64,000 nucleotides of DNA from Phycisphaerae bacterium (GTDB lineage: Bacteria > Planctomycetota > Phycisphaerae > UBA1845 > Fen-1342): contig JAUIEC010000012.1 in the NCBI GenBank assembly GCA_030428945.1, positions 1 through 64,000 on the forward strand. Reading direction: 5' to 3'. Position 1 is the stretch's first letter; each line of letters begins with the position of its first letter. A program made the translations under genes and the position numbers. Shown piece by piece: positions 1 through 7,802 of the stretch. The notes beneath the pieces were generated by a model. That model had not been told where the DNA came from and made no database searches. It worked only from the letters and a program-made list of their open reading frames with translations.

Positions 1-1
1 G

Positions 2-526
2 GTCCGCGATTCCATTCGACGCGGGAGACACAGGCGTCGATGCCGCACCGCGTGGCCGGACATTACGCGGGTGTTCTTCCGCGTCGCGGTCCCTCTCGGT
101 GTCGCGGTCGTCCTTTGTCGCGTCCTTCTTCGATGTCGCGGTCCTTCTTCGATGTCGCGGTCGAACGCAGTCCCCCACCCTGTGGGAGGGAGCGAGGGAG
201 CCAGGGAGCGAGGGAGCCAGGGCGCATGGGAACTTGAGCGACGGGATCTGCTGCCTCTGCTCTTGAGCAATGTTCGGTACCCGGATGATCAGCGCTCGTC
301 CCGGTCTCTACTGTCGCGGGTCGTAGGGTGCGTCATCGACGCGGCAGTCCGCGATTCCATTCGACGCGGGAGACACAGGCGTCGATGCCGCACCGCGTGG
401 CCGGACATTACGCGGGTGTTCTTCCGCGTCGCGGTCCCTCTCGGTGTCGCGGTCGTCCTTTGTCGCGTCCTTCTTCGATGTCGCGGTCCTTCTTCGATGT
501 CGCGGTCGAACGCAGTCCCCCACCCT
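2..526. repeat. 180-bp direct duplication in a repeat-rich spacer
   Basis: Bases 2-181 are repeated without a visible mismatch at 347-526, an offset of 345. Within each copy the block CTTCTTCGATGTCGCGGTC occurs twice in tandem. The spacer between the copies carries a GGGAGCGA/GGGAGCCA octamer run (185-222). Neither strand has a protein I recognise; open frames here are GC-driven. I see no gene in 1-701 apart from the tail of the minus-strand gene ending at 702. Confidence 0.9.
321..400 (+). repeat. ~80-bp dispersed element, copy 1
   Basis: The reverse complement of this stretch matches 35704-35784 at both ends: a 20-base identity (CCACGCGGTGCGGCATCGAC) at one end and CGCGTCGATGACGCACCCTA at the other, with a diverged but nearly equal-length middle. 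It overlaps the start of the second copy of the 180-bp duplication. Confidence 0.75.
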
Positions 527-570
527 TCCGCTCGCTGCGCTCGCTCCAGGATGGGGCACCCGGCGCTCGC

Positions 571-631
571 CCCTTGCTCCCTCGTTCCCTTGCTCCCTCG
601 CTCCCTCGCTCCCTTGCTCCCTTGCTCCCTA
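571..631 (+). repeat. CTCCCTYG octamer tandem array
   Basis: About seven imperfect copies of an 8-bp unit (CTCCCTCG / CTCCCTTG) in tandem, directly after the terminator of the minus-strand gene ending at 702. The same octamer in the opposite orientation is at 185-222. Confidence 0.85.
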
Positions 632-674
632 GAAAAAGAAAAACCCCGGCCGACCCGCGAGGGGTCGGCCGGGG
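632..674 (-). terminator. Rho-independent terminator
   Basis: A perfect 13-bp stem (644-656 with 662-674, five-base loop) is followed on the minus strand by TTTTTCTTTTTC. It lies 28 bases beyond the stop of the large minus-strand gene ending at 702. Confidence 0.9.
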
Positions 675-701
675 CGGCCTGTTTGAAACAGGGCTACGGG
701 T

Positions 702-3700
702 TTACGGGCAGGCAACGCCGAACAGCGACAGGACGTTGGCGAGGTCGGTCAGGTCGACATCACCGTCGAAGTCCGTATCGCCGTCACTGTGGGCCGCGGA
801 GACCGAACCGAAGTTCGCCAGCACGGACGCCAGGTCACTGAGGTCGACGTCACAGTCATCATCCACGTCGGCGTCACCGTTCGGGACGTCACAGGCCGGA
901 CCGCAGCCCGCGGTGGCATCCACAACCAGGATGTCCATCCGGATCGGCTGGGTCAGGTCGATGATCGGCCGCGAGCGGTTGGCGACACCCGACGTCGTGA
1001 TCCGCGCCCAGCGGGACGCGTCCGTGTCCAGGAAGAACCAGGTCAGCAGTTCCGACTGGCCGGGGTTGCCCTCGGCGGCCGAGACTTCGCTGGCACTCGG
1101 CAGCGGGGCCAGGTTGGCCGCGGTGCTGCCGGAGTTGGTCGGCTCCTGGAAGAGGGCTTCTTCGCCGGCGGTGTACGCCTCGAAGTCCTCGATCATGAAG
1201 TCGCTGCCACCGGCACCCGCACCGACGTTGACGACATTGTCAACGTAGATCAGGTACTGCCCGGTGCTGCGATCGGCCGAGCCCGCGTTGACCGAGACCG
1301 CGAGGTGCTCGAGCGTGCCGCGGGTTCCGTTGATCACGCCGTCACCGGTGAAGCCGGCGATCGCGTTCGGATCCGTCAGGTCGAAGGTGATCGTCTGCCA
1401 GCCACTGCTGGTGCTGATCGGGATGCCCTGCGGCGCACCGCTGGTGACACCCGTCACACCGACCCATTCGATCGAACCGGCCGTGCCACCTTCGGTGCCG
1501 AGGGCACCGGTGTCACCGGTCTCACGGATACCGATCGAAACCAGGAAGTCACCGTTGCCCTTGCCAACCTCGAGCGGGGCCGAAGAGGCCTGGCCGACGG
1601 TGTTGGTCACGCGGGCGGTGATCTCTTCCAGGTGAACCAGCGAACGGCTCAGCGAAACGACCGCCGAAGCGGTGTTCGGATCGACCACGCCGGTCGAACC
1701 GATCACGGTCAGCGAACTGTCGAGAATCTCGACCAGCGTCACGTCCGGATCGATGTCGTTGACCGTCGCTTCCACGTCACCATCCTGGATCGGGGCGGCA
1801 ACCGTCGGCGAAGCCGGCGGCTGCGGCGCGATCGTCCCGAAGGCAACCGCACCCACCTCGACGCAGAAATCGTCGTAGTACGCTTCCGGCGGCGTGCCCG
1901 GCAGCGCGCCCGGACCGATCCGGGCCCGGTCCAGCGTCGTCTCGAACGACATCGGGATGTTCTTGGCACTCAGCAGACCGTCCACGTAGACGTCAATGAA
2001 GTCGCCCTTGTGCACGACCGTGAAGGTGTGCCAGCCGACCGAACGCAGCGGCGCGTCGATCTCATCCAGGTTGATCCAGTCCGGACCACCGTTGCCGATC
2101 GCCCGGAACTGGTAGTAGGCCGGATCCAGGAACGGCTGCAGCGACGGACCCGAAAGACCGACGTGCATGAAGAAGAAGTCCGACACCTGGCCGTTCAACT
2201 GGGCAAACTGGTTGCCCGCGAACCCGACCTGGCCGGTCGAGTCGTAGATGTTGACGTTCCAGACGACCGGCTCGGTCGGCGTCGGAATCGTGTTCGCGAT
2301 GTCCTGCTGAATCCGACCTTCGCTGCCGTCCTCGTACGCCGACAGGCTGCCGCCCACCGTCGCGTTACGCGTCGAACTGCTCGTCAGACCCGGCGCGGCC
2401 GATTCGGTCCAGGCCCCGCCGATCGTGTTCGGATCCTCGAAGTCATCGCACAGCACCGGGGTGCTGGTCGCGACCGTCACCGTCTCCAGTTCCGATGCGA
2501 CGCTGTCAATCGCGCTCACCGTCTGGAACGCCAGCAGCGTGTCGCCGGCCGTCAGACCGGTGACCGGAACGTCGGCCGTCGTCTGCCCCGTCAGGGCCAG
2601 CGTGTTGTCGTTCGGACTGTTCGGATCACCACCGGCGAAGACCCGCACGGTGACCGAGTCGGCCGTCGCGTCGAGAGCCTGGACCCGGACGGTGGCCTCA
2701 CCCTCGGCCGGAGCCCGGTAGATGATCGGCGCGGTGAACGCCACCGTCGCTTCCGCCGACGCCAGGCTCTGCGAACCGTTGACCGTCTGGCGAGCAACCA
2801 GCGTGTCGCCGGTCACCAGCGGCGTGGTCAGCGTGACCACCACCGAAGTGCCCGACGGCGTCGCCGTGGCGATCTCGCCACCATCATTCACGTTGATCTC
2901 GACCTGCGAGGCCTGGGCACCCGTCTGGAAGAGCACGTCGTTGACCGTCACCGTGGTCGAACCCGGCGCGATCGGCGTCGCGATCGACGGCGCCGTCGGA
3001 ATGTCGATACCGCGCGGATACGCGAACCGCGAGTCGTCACCACCGATCGTCTGCGTGGCCGAGACCGAATCCCCGACTCCCAGGCTCAGGCCGCCGAAGG
3101 TCGTCGAACTCGCACCCAGCGGATCGATCGGCGCACCGGTCGCCACGCCGTTGACGTACAACTGAACCGCCGTCGCGGTCGGATCGTTGCTGACCACGAC
3201 CGTGCTGGTCGAGCCGACCAGCGGCGCCTGGATCACCGGAAGCGGCAGATCGTTCGGATCGGCCGGCCGACGGGCCAGGACCCGCATGCGGAGAATCGTG
3301 CCGCCATCGGTGAACGACGGGCCGGTCCCGCACGAACCGCCGATGTTGTGATACAGGCCGAGGGCCTGCTCGTTGGTGTCCGGGTAGCTCCACTGCACGC
3401 GGTGCGCATTGGTGCCGTCAAAGCTCGCCAGGCTCGAGAGGCCCGACGTGGCACCCACCGACGACTGTCCGCGGGTGTTGCCCATGTAGGTGATGCCGTC
3501 CTCGAACGAGTGGATCTGATCCAGCACCACGTCGTTCGGACCGACCACCTGGACCGCGTCCAGGAAGAACTCGTGCGGACCGACGTTCGTGCCCGGGTTG
3601 ACGTTCCACCAGATCGAGTCGATCGACCGCAGACCGGTCACCGACGGATCCAGCGTCCCGTCTCCACCCAGCCACGCAACCGTCGAAGCCGTCAGGTCGA

Positions 3701-4919
3701 AGTCGACCGTCTGCCACTGCGAATCGTCGATGAACAGGTTCGTACCGGCCGGGTACAGCGTACCGCCCAGCCCGGTCGTCAGCGACGACGCCCCGACGAA
3801 CTCCCAGCCACCGGGGGCCGCGAAGCTGCAACTGCCGTCGCCGTCCTCGTCCATCACGAACGAAAGACCGTACGGCGAAGGCTCGTCCACCACGATCACC
3901 GCCGCCGACTGGCTGGACGTGATCCCGCCAATCCGCTGGTCGGCCGTGTAGGCCTCGCCCGTGATCGCCGCCGCCGGCAGCGTGAAGACCGTCACCGCGT
4001 TCGGGTCCGTGTCCGTCAGGATCAGACCACCGTCGCGGTACAGGCGGACCCGGTCCGCGGCCGGATCGGCCGTCACCGAGACCGTCGCGTCCCCGGCGAT
4101 GATCGGCGGGTTGACGCTCGGCGGCAGCACCGGATCGGCCACCGGCGATTCGAACTGCATCTCGTCAATGTGCACGCTGATCATCGTGGCCGCGTCACCC
4201 GCGACGTTGATGAACGCGATGTGCTCGAGCGTACCCCGGTTGTTCGCCGCGCTGAGGACGCCGTCGCCGGTGAAGGCCTGGACGCTGCCGCCCTGGTTGA
4301 CGCCGTTCAGCGAGACGGTTCCGGTCGCCAGGTCGAACTCGACCAGCACGCTGGCGGCGCCGGGCGCCACGACCGCGGCCGGAATCGGCCTGGGGTTGCC
4401 GTTCGGGTCGTCGACACCGGTGGCCCCGACCCATTCGAGGTCGCCGGAGGTGCCGCCGTCGGTCAGCATCGGCACGTCCACGCCCGTCTCACGGACGCCG
4501 AGGACGATCCCGATGCTGCCCTGGAACAGCTCACTGCGGTTGACGATCCGGAAGCGAACCTTGCCCTGCAGGTGCAGCGACGGGTTCGGACGGACATCCG
4601 CCCCGAAGGTCGAGGCCCGCAGCCACGCGTTCGGGTCACTGGCGTCCTGCCAGTTGAAGAAGATGTTCATCGCCCCGGCACCCTCGGTCTGGAAACCGGA
4701 GGCCCGGAAGGCATTGTTGTTGTCGAACTGCCCAAGAGTGTTGGGGACGATGTAGGCCGATGTGCTGCCCGAGAACTCCGGTACGCGGAACATCTCGCGC
4801 GAGTTCTCGATGTCGGGATTGTCATTGAAGCCCACCACGGCCGAGTTGAACTGGGCCAGCGCGGCGACAGGCAGAAGCCCGACGAGCAGCACGGCAAGCG
4901 CGCGGGGTACACGTTGCAT
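702..4919 (-). CDS. Large secreted modular protein with LamG-like domain and dockerin-like C-terminus
   Basis: 1405 aa. A signal peptide (hydrophobic core LAVLLVGLLPVAALA) opens the protein. Three copies of a beta-rich module marked by GTLEHIA/GTLEHLA-type sequence lie near residues 30-260, 350-500 and 1140-1260. Several Ig-like repeats of about 80 aa follow the pattern 'P.I..P...T.V.V...A..V.LYVNG'. A LamG-like domain at about 823-1023 begins DDFEDPN. The last 60 residues hold two EF-hand loops (DADVDDDCDVDLSDLA and DTDFDGDVDLTDLA), a dockerin-like pair. The start is ATG with AAAGGA upstream. No enzyme motif is visible, so an adhesive, carbohydrate-binding or surface role is inferred. The same LamG-like module occurs in the next upstream gene with a different C-terminal tag. 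Confidence 0.9.
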   Translation of the reverse strand: MQRVPRALAVLLVGLLPVAALAQFNSAVVGFNDNPDIENSREMFRVPEFSGSTSAYIVPNTLGQFDNNNAFRASGFQTEGAGAMNIFFNWQDASDPNAWLRASTFGADVRPNPSLHLQGKVRFRIVNRSELFQGSIGIVLGVRETGVDVPMLTDGGTSGDLEWVGATGVDDPNGNPRPIPAAVVAPGAASVLVEFDLATGTVSLNGVNQGGSVQAFTGDGVLSAANNRGTLEHIAFINVAGDAATMISVHIDEMQFESPVADPVLPPSVNPPIIAGDATVSVTADPAADRVRLYRDGGLILTDTDPNAVTVFTLPAAAITGEAYTADQRIGGITSSQSAAVIVVDEPSPYGLSFVMDEDGDGSCSFAAPGGWEFVGASSLTTGLGGTLYPAGTNLFIDDSQWQTVDFDLTASTVAWLGGDGTLDPSVTGLRSIDSIWWNVNPGTNVGPHEFFLDAVQVVGPNDVVLDQIHSFEDGITYMGNTRGQSSVGATSGLSSLASFDGTNAHRVQWSYPDTNEQALGLYHNIGGSCGTGPSFTDGGTILRMRVLARRPADPNDLPLPVIQAPLVGSTSTVVVSNDPTATAVQLYVNGVATGAPIDPLGASSTTFGGLSLGVGDSVSATQTIGGDDSRFAYPRGIDIPTAPSIATPIAPGSTTVTVNDVLFQTGAQASQVEINVNDGGEIATATPSGTSVVVTLTTPLVTGDTLVARQTVNGSQSLASAEATVAFTAPIIYRAPAEGEATVRVQALDATADSVTVRVFAGGDPNSPNDNTLALTGQTTADVPVTGLTAGDTLLAFQTVSAIDSVASELETVTVATSTPVLCDDFEDPNTIGGAWTESAAPGLTSSSTRNATVGGSLSAYEDGSEGRIQQDIANTIPTPTEPVVWNVNIYDSTGQVGFAGNQFAQLNGQVSDFFFMHVGLSGPSLQPFLDPAYYQFRAIGNGGPDWINLDEIDAPLRSVGWHTFTVVHKGDFIDVYVDGLLSAKNIPMSFETTLDRARIGPGALPGTPPEAYYDDFCVEVGAVAFGTIAPQPPASPTVAAPIQDGDVEATVNDIDPDVTLVEILDSSLTVIGSTGVVDPNTASAVVSLSRSLVHLEEITARVTNTVGQASSAPLEVGKGNGDFLVSIGIRETGDTGALGTEGGTAGSIEWVGVTGVTSGAPQGIPISTSSGWQTITFDLTDPNAIAGFTGDGVINGTRGTLEHLAVSVNAGSADRSTGQYLIYVDNVVNVGAGAGGSDFMIEDFEAYTAGEEALFQEPTNSGSTAANLAPLPSASEVSAAEGNPGQSELLTWFFLDTDASRWARITTSGVANRSRPIIDLTQPIRMDILVVDATAGCGPACDVPNGDADVDDDCDVDLSDLASVLANFGSVSAAHSDGDTDFDGDVDLTDLANVLSLFGVACP

Positions 4920-4979
4920 GACTGCAATCCTTTATTCTTGCGGGTCCGTGTGGCGCGGGGTACGCAACCGCGCCCGGGG

Positions 4980-5022
4980 AAAAAAACGCCCCGCCCCCTC
5001 GCCCGATGGAGAAGGCGGAGCG
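4980..5022 (-). terminator. Rho-independent terminator of the PEP-CTERM gene
   Basis: On the minus strand a 9-bp stem (5014-5022 with 4987-4995, one G-U pair) is followed by seven Ts (4980-4986). It starts about 70 bases after the stop of the PEP-CTERM gene and ends that transcript before the large modular gene. Confidence 0.75.
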
Positions 5023-5090
5023 ACTTGTGTCAGCCAGATGGCCGAGCCAGGTTCATCATGCTCCTCTTCAGAAGCGCGCTGGAACCGGAC

Positions 5091-5804
5091 TTAGCGACGA
5101 CGCGTGACGAACAGACCACCAAGGGCCAGCAGCGCCAGCGAAGCCGGCTCCGGCGTCACCAGGTAGTTGTCGTACGAGGCGCCACCACCGGCCGAGCTCA
5201 GACCCGAGCCGATCCGGGCTTCGTACCACTCGAAACCAGCGTGCGAAACGCCGGCCGTGTCCAGGACACCGTCAACGTAGAAGTCGACCGTGCTCGCGCC
5301 GATCACCGCCGTGAAGTTGTGCCAGCCGATCGAACGGTCCGCATTCAGGTTGAACCAGTTCGGGCCGCCGAACGCGACGCGGGCCTGGTACTTGGTCGGG
5401 TCGTGGGTCGGGCCGGCATTGTTGTACATGCCCATCGCCAGCAGTTCGTTCAGACCGCCACCACTGGCCTGCGACAGAAGCTGGCCGTAGTTCCGCGGAT
5501 CCGAGGCGCTGCCGACATAGTCATAGAAGTCGAACGACCAGACGAACGTGTCGCCGCCCGAAACCGACATCGGGGCAAACGACTGCGAACGACGCGAGGT
5601 CGCCGTGGTGTCCGTCACCACCTGGTTCAGCGGATCCGTCGGATCCACGTCCAGGAACGTGTCCGTGTCCGAGCCCGAAGTCACCGGCCAGGCGGCGTTC
5701 AGGTCCCCGGTCGTCGCGTACGACTCGAAATCATCATCGATGATGTTCGCCGAAGCCATCGTCGCGCAGGCCGCGACCGAGGCAAGTACCAAGAGATTAC
5801 GCAT
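5091..5804 (-). CDS. PEP-CTERM protein with LamG-like domain
   Basis: 237 aa from the ATG at 5804, chosen because GGAGGAGGAACGAAATG gives a very strong ribosome binding site and a signal peptide (MRNLLVLASVAACATMASA) follows; the frame is open 35 codons further but without such a site. Residues about 25-210 form a single LamG/concanavalin-like domain (DDFESY, SIGWHNFTAV, DFYVDGVL, YEARIG). The C-terminus TPEPASLALLALGGLFVTRRR is a PEP-CTERM sorting signal: PEP box, one transmembrane helix, Arg cluster. By family knowledge such proteins are processed by an exosortase, and none is encoded in this window. The LamG-like domain is homologous to residues 823-1023 of the protein encoded just downstream. 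Confidence 0.93.
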   Translation of the reverse strand: MRNLLVLASVAACATMASANIIDDDFESYATTGDLNAAWPVTSGSDTDTFLDVDPTDPLNQVVTDTTATSRRSQSFAPMSVSGGDTFVWSFDFYDYVGSASDPRNYGQLLSQASGGGLNELLAMGMYNNAGPTHDPTKYQARVAFGGPNWFNLNADRSIGWHNFTAVIGASTVDFYVDGVLDTAGVSHAGFEWYEARIGSGLSSAGGGASYDNYLVTPEPASLALLALGGLFVTRRR

Positions 5805-5927
5805 TTCGTTCCTCCTCCGAAACTTGTTGTCCGGCATGTCGACCAGAACGGCCGATGAATGCCCCTTACCCTGCCTGTACGTGCGCGATTTCGATAGAGC
5901 TGTGCACACGCCTGAAACGTGACCTTG

Positions 5928-5956
5928 ATCATATCCTTATGTAACAATCGACACAA
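5928..5956 (-). promoter_or_regulatory. Sigma-70-type promoter for the PEP-CTERM gene
   Basis: On the minus strand TTGTGT (5951-5956) and TATGAT (5928-5933) are separated by exactly 17 bases, in an AT-rich patch that stands out locally. It would give a leader of about 115 bases before the ATG at 5804. Confidence 0.6.
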
Positions 5957-5970
5957 CGCTTTTTCACGGA

Positions 5971-7662
5971 TTACGGGCTGTCGAACACCGCCTGGAATTC
6001 CAGCACATCCGCCAGGTCAATGTCCTCGTCCACGTCGAAGTCACCATCAAGACAGAAGTTACCGCCAACGTAGTCATTATCGGGCCCCGCCAGGCAGAAC
6101 AGCAGGAAGTTCAGGTCCGCCTGGTCCACGTCCCCGTCGTCGTCATAGTCTCCCGGCGCCAGCGGACAGACCACCACGTCCGCCCGCGTCAGGCCGCCCG
6201 GCACGATCAACGCCCCCGGAAGCGTCACCACCGGACACCCCACCGCATCAACCGTCACCGAGTAACTCGTCCCCGCACCGCTGGCCGGAATCAGCGTCGT
6301 CACGAAATACCCGTTCCCGTCCGTCGCCACCGACGGCTGGCCCGCGACCGTGACGACCGCACCGTCCACCGGCGCCCCGCTTTCCTCGTTGATCACCTGC
6401 CCCCACAGCGTTCCCTCGATCGCCGTGTTCGGGTCCCGCCACGGCAGCACCGGGACCGTGTCCCCGGTCGTCCAGAGGTTCGCCGAGACGTACGGGTACC
6501 AGGTCCAGTCCGTCTCCGGCGTCCCGTTCTGGTTCTCGTCCGCCGTCGCGTCGTACGCGAAGTTCGCCGTCCCCTCGGCCCCCTGCCCGAGCGCGTACGC
6601 CATCTGCGTGACGCTGTCGGCCTTCGGGTTCAGGTAGTTGCCCTGCCCCGCCACGAAGTAGCGCTCACCCTTCCAGCCGTTCGCGGCGTTGACCCAGTTG
6701 CGGTACCACGCCGCCTGGCTCGCGTTGAACTCGCGCTTGTAGTTCATCACGATCCCGGCATCGAGGAACCCCTCCTCCAGCCAGTATTTCCAGTTCTGGT
6801 GCAGGTTGTAGGCGTCACTGCTGCTGAAGTTCGCCGGCGCGTTCCCGAAGGCGATCAGGTCCGCGGTCAGCCACAGCGGCTGCCGCGGATTCGGCGCCGT
6901 CGCCACCTCCGCCCGCAGCCGGCGGACGAACTCGGTGATCGTCTGCCGCCGGAAGTCGTTCCAGCTCGTCGAGCCCGACACCGGCGGCGTCCCGACATAG
7001 CCCGTCAGATCCTGGAACCGGGCCAGCCCCGAACCCGCATAGCCGGCGTCGGACGGGTAGCCGGCATCGGTCTGCACGTAGCGGATGTAGTCCAGGTTGA
7101 TCCCGTCGATCTCGTAGTTGTCCGTCAGCTCCCGCACGATGCCGACCAGGTAGTCCTGCGCCGCCGGGGCCCCCGGATCCAGCGTGTAGTAGCTGCCCAC
7201 CTTCGCCGGACCACCGTCGATGTCGCCGATCGGCACCATCAGCCATTCCGGATGCCCGCTCAGCGTCGCGTTCCCGCTCGGCGGCCAGACACTGCTGACC
7301 CGGTACGGCACGATCCAGGCGTGCACCTGGATCCCGGCGTTGTGGGCGGCCGTCACCAGGTTCGCCAGCGGGTCGATCCCGCCGCTGATGTCGGTCGCCT
7401 TCGGGACGATGCTCGAATTCCAGTACGCCCCGTGCCCGCCGCCCGTGTTGTCGTGAAAGGCCAGCACCTCGGCGATGATCACGTTGTAGTTGCCCGCCTG
7501 GCACCGCGAGATCAGCGTGTTGATCTGCGACTGGCTCTTGAACCCGACGCTGAACGCATCCGCCCAGACCGAGCGAAACTCCTCGGCCCCGGCCAGCGGC
7601 GCCAGCGCCATCGCGATCAGCAGCGCCAGCCGGCGTCGCAGGGATGTACCGTTCTCGTGCAC
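5971..7662 (-). CDS. Secreted GHL10-family glycoside hydrolase with dockerin-like C-terminus
   Basis: 563 aa, GTG start with GGGAG six bases upstream. A signal peptide (LALLIAMALAPLAGA) is followed by a glycosyl-hydrolase-like 10 (DUF187) barrel over about residues 27-400: FRSVWADAF, NYNVIIAEVLAF, VHAWIVPYR, DGINLDYIRY, GIVMNYKREF. About 415-490 is a carboxypeptidase-regulatory-like beta sandwich (GTLWGQVINEESGAPVDGA). The tail (DYDDDGDVDQADL ... DVDEDIDLADVLEFQAVF) is a dockerin-like EF-hand pair of the variant with a Cys-containing GPDN...GN.CL linker, shared with the next gene upstream. A paralogous GHL10 lipoprotein without the dockerin is at 12207-13481. In E. coli the family member DigH cleaves denuded peptidoglycan glycans; the substrate here is not shown. 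Confidence 0.9.
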   Translation of the reverse strand: MHENGTSLRRRLALLIAMALAPLAGAEEFRSVWADAFSVGFKSQSQINTLISRCQAGNYNVIIAEVLAFHDNTGGGHGAYWNSSIVPKATDISGGIDPLANLVTAAHNAGIQVHAWIVPYRVSSVWPPSGNATLSGHPEWLMVPIGDIDGGPAKVGSYYTLDPGAPAAQDYLVGIVRELTDNYEIDGINLDYIRYVQTDAGYPSDAGYAGSGLARFQDLTGYVGTPPVSGSTSWNDFRRQTITEFVRRLRAEVATAPNPRQPLWLTADLIAFGNAPANFSSSDAYNLHQNWKYWLEEGFLDAGIVMNYKREFNASQAAWYRNWVNAANGWKGERYFVAGQGNYLNPKADSVTQMAYALGQGAEGTANFAYDATADENQNGTPETDWTWYPYVSANLWTTGDTVPVLPWRDPNTAIEGTLWGQVINEESGAPVDGAVVTVAGQPSVATDGNGYFVTTLIPASGAGTSYSVTVDAVGCPVVTLPGALIVPGGLTRADVVVCPLAPGDYDDDGDVDQADLNFLLFCLAGPDNDYVGGNFCLDGDFDVDEDIDLADVLEFQAVFDSP

Positions 7663-7802
7663 AGAATGCTCCCTTTCGATTCAAAAAAGCGGTCCGCGTC
7701 CCGCCCGGCCGATCCGCGGAGAGGACCGCGGCCGCGGCATTTCCCGCCGCCCGGCAGGCATACGTTCAGTTCACTCGTTCGCGGTGCGCCCCGGCCACGC
7801 CC

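Noticed and set aside
789..5858. A 1689-codon open frame on the plus strand opposite two secreted protein genes
   Set aside because: It is rich in Arg, His and Asp, has no recognisable domain, and is antisense to genes with signal peptides, domains and terminators. High-GC codon bias keeps the complementary frame open.
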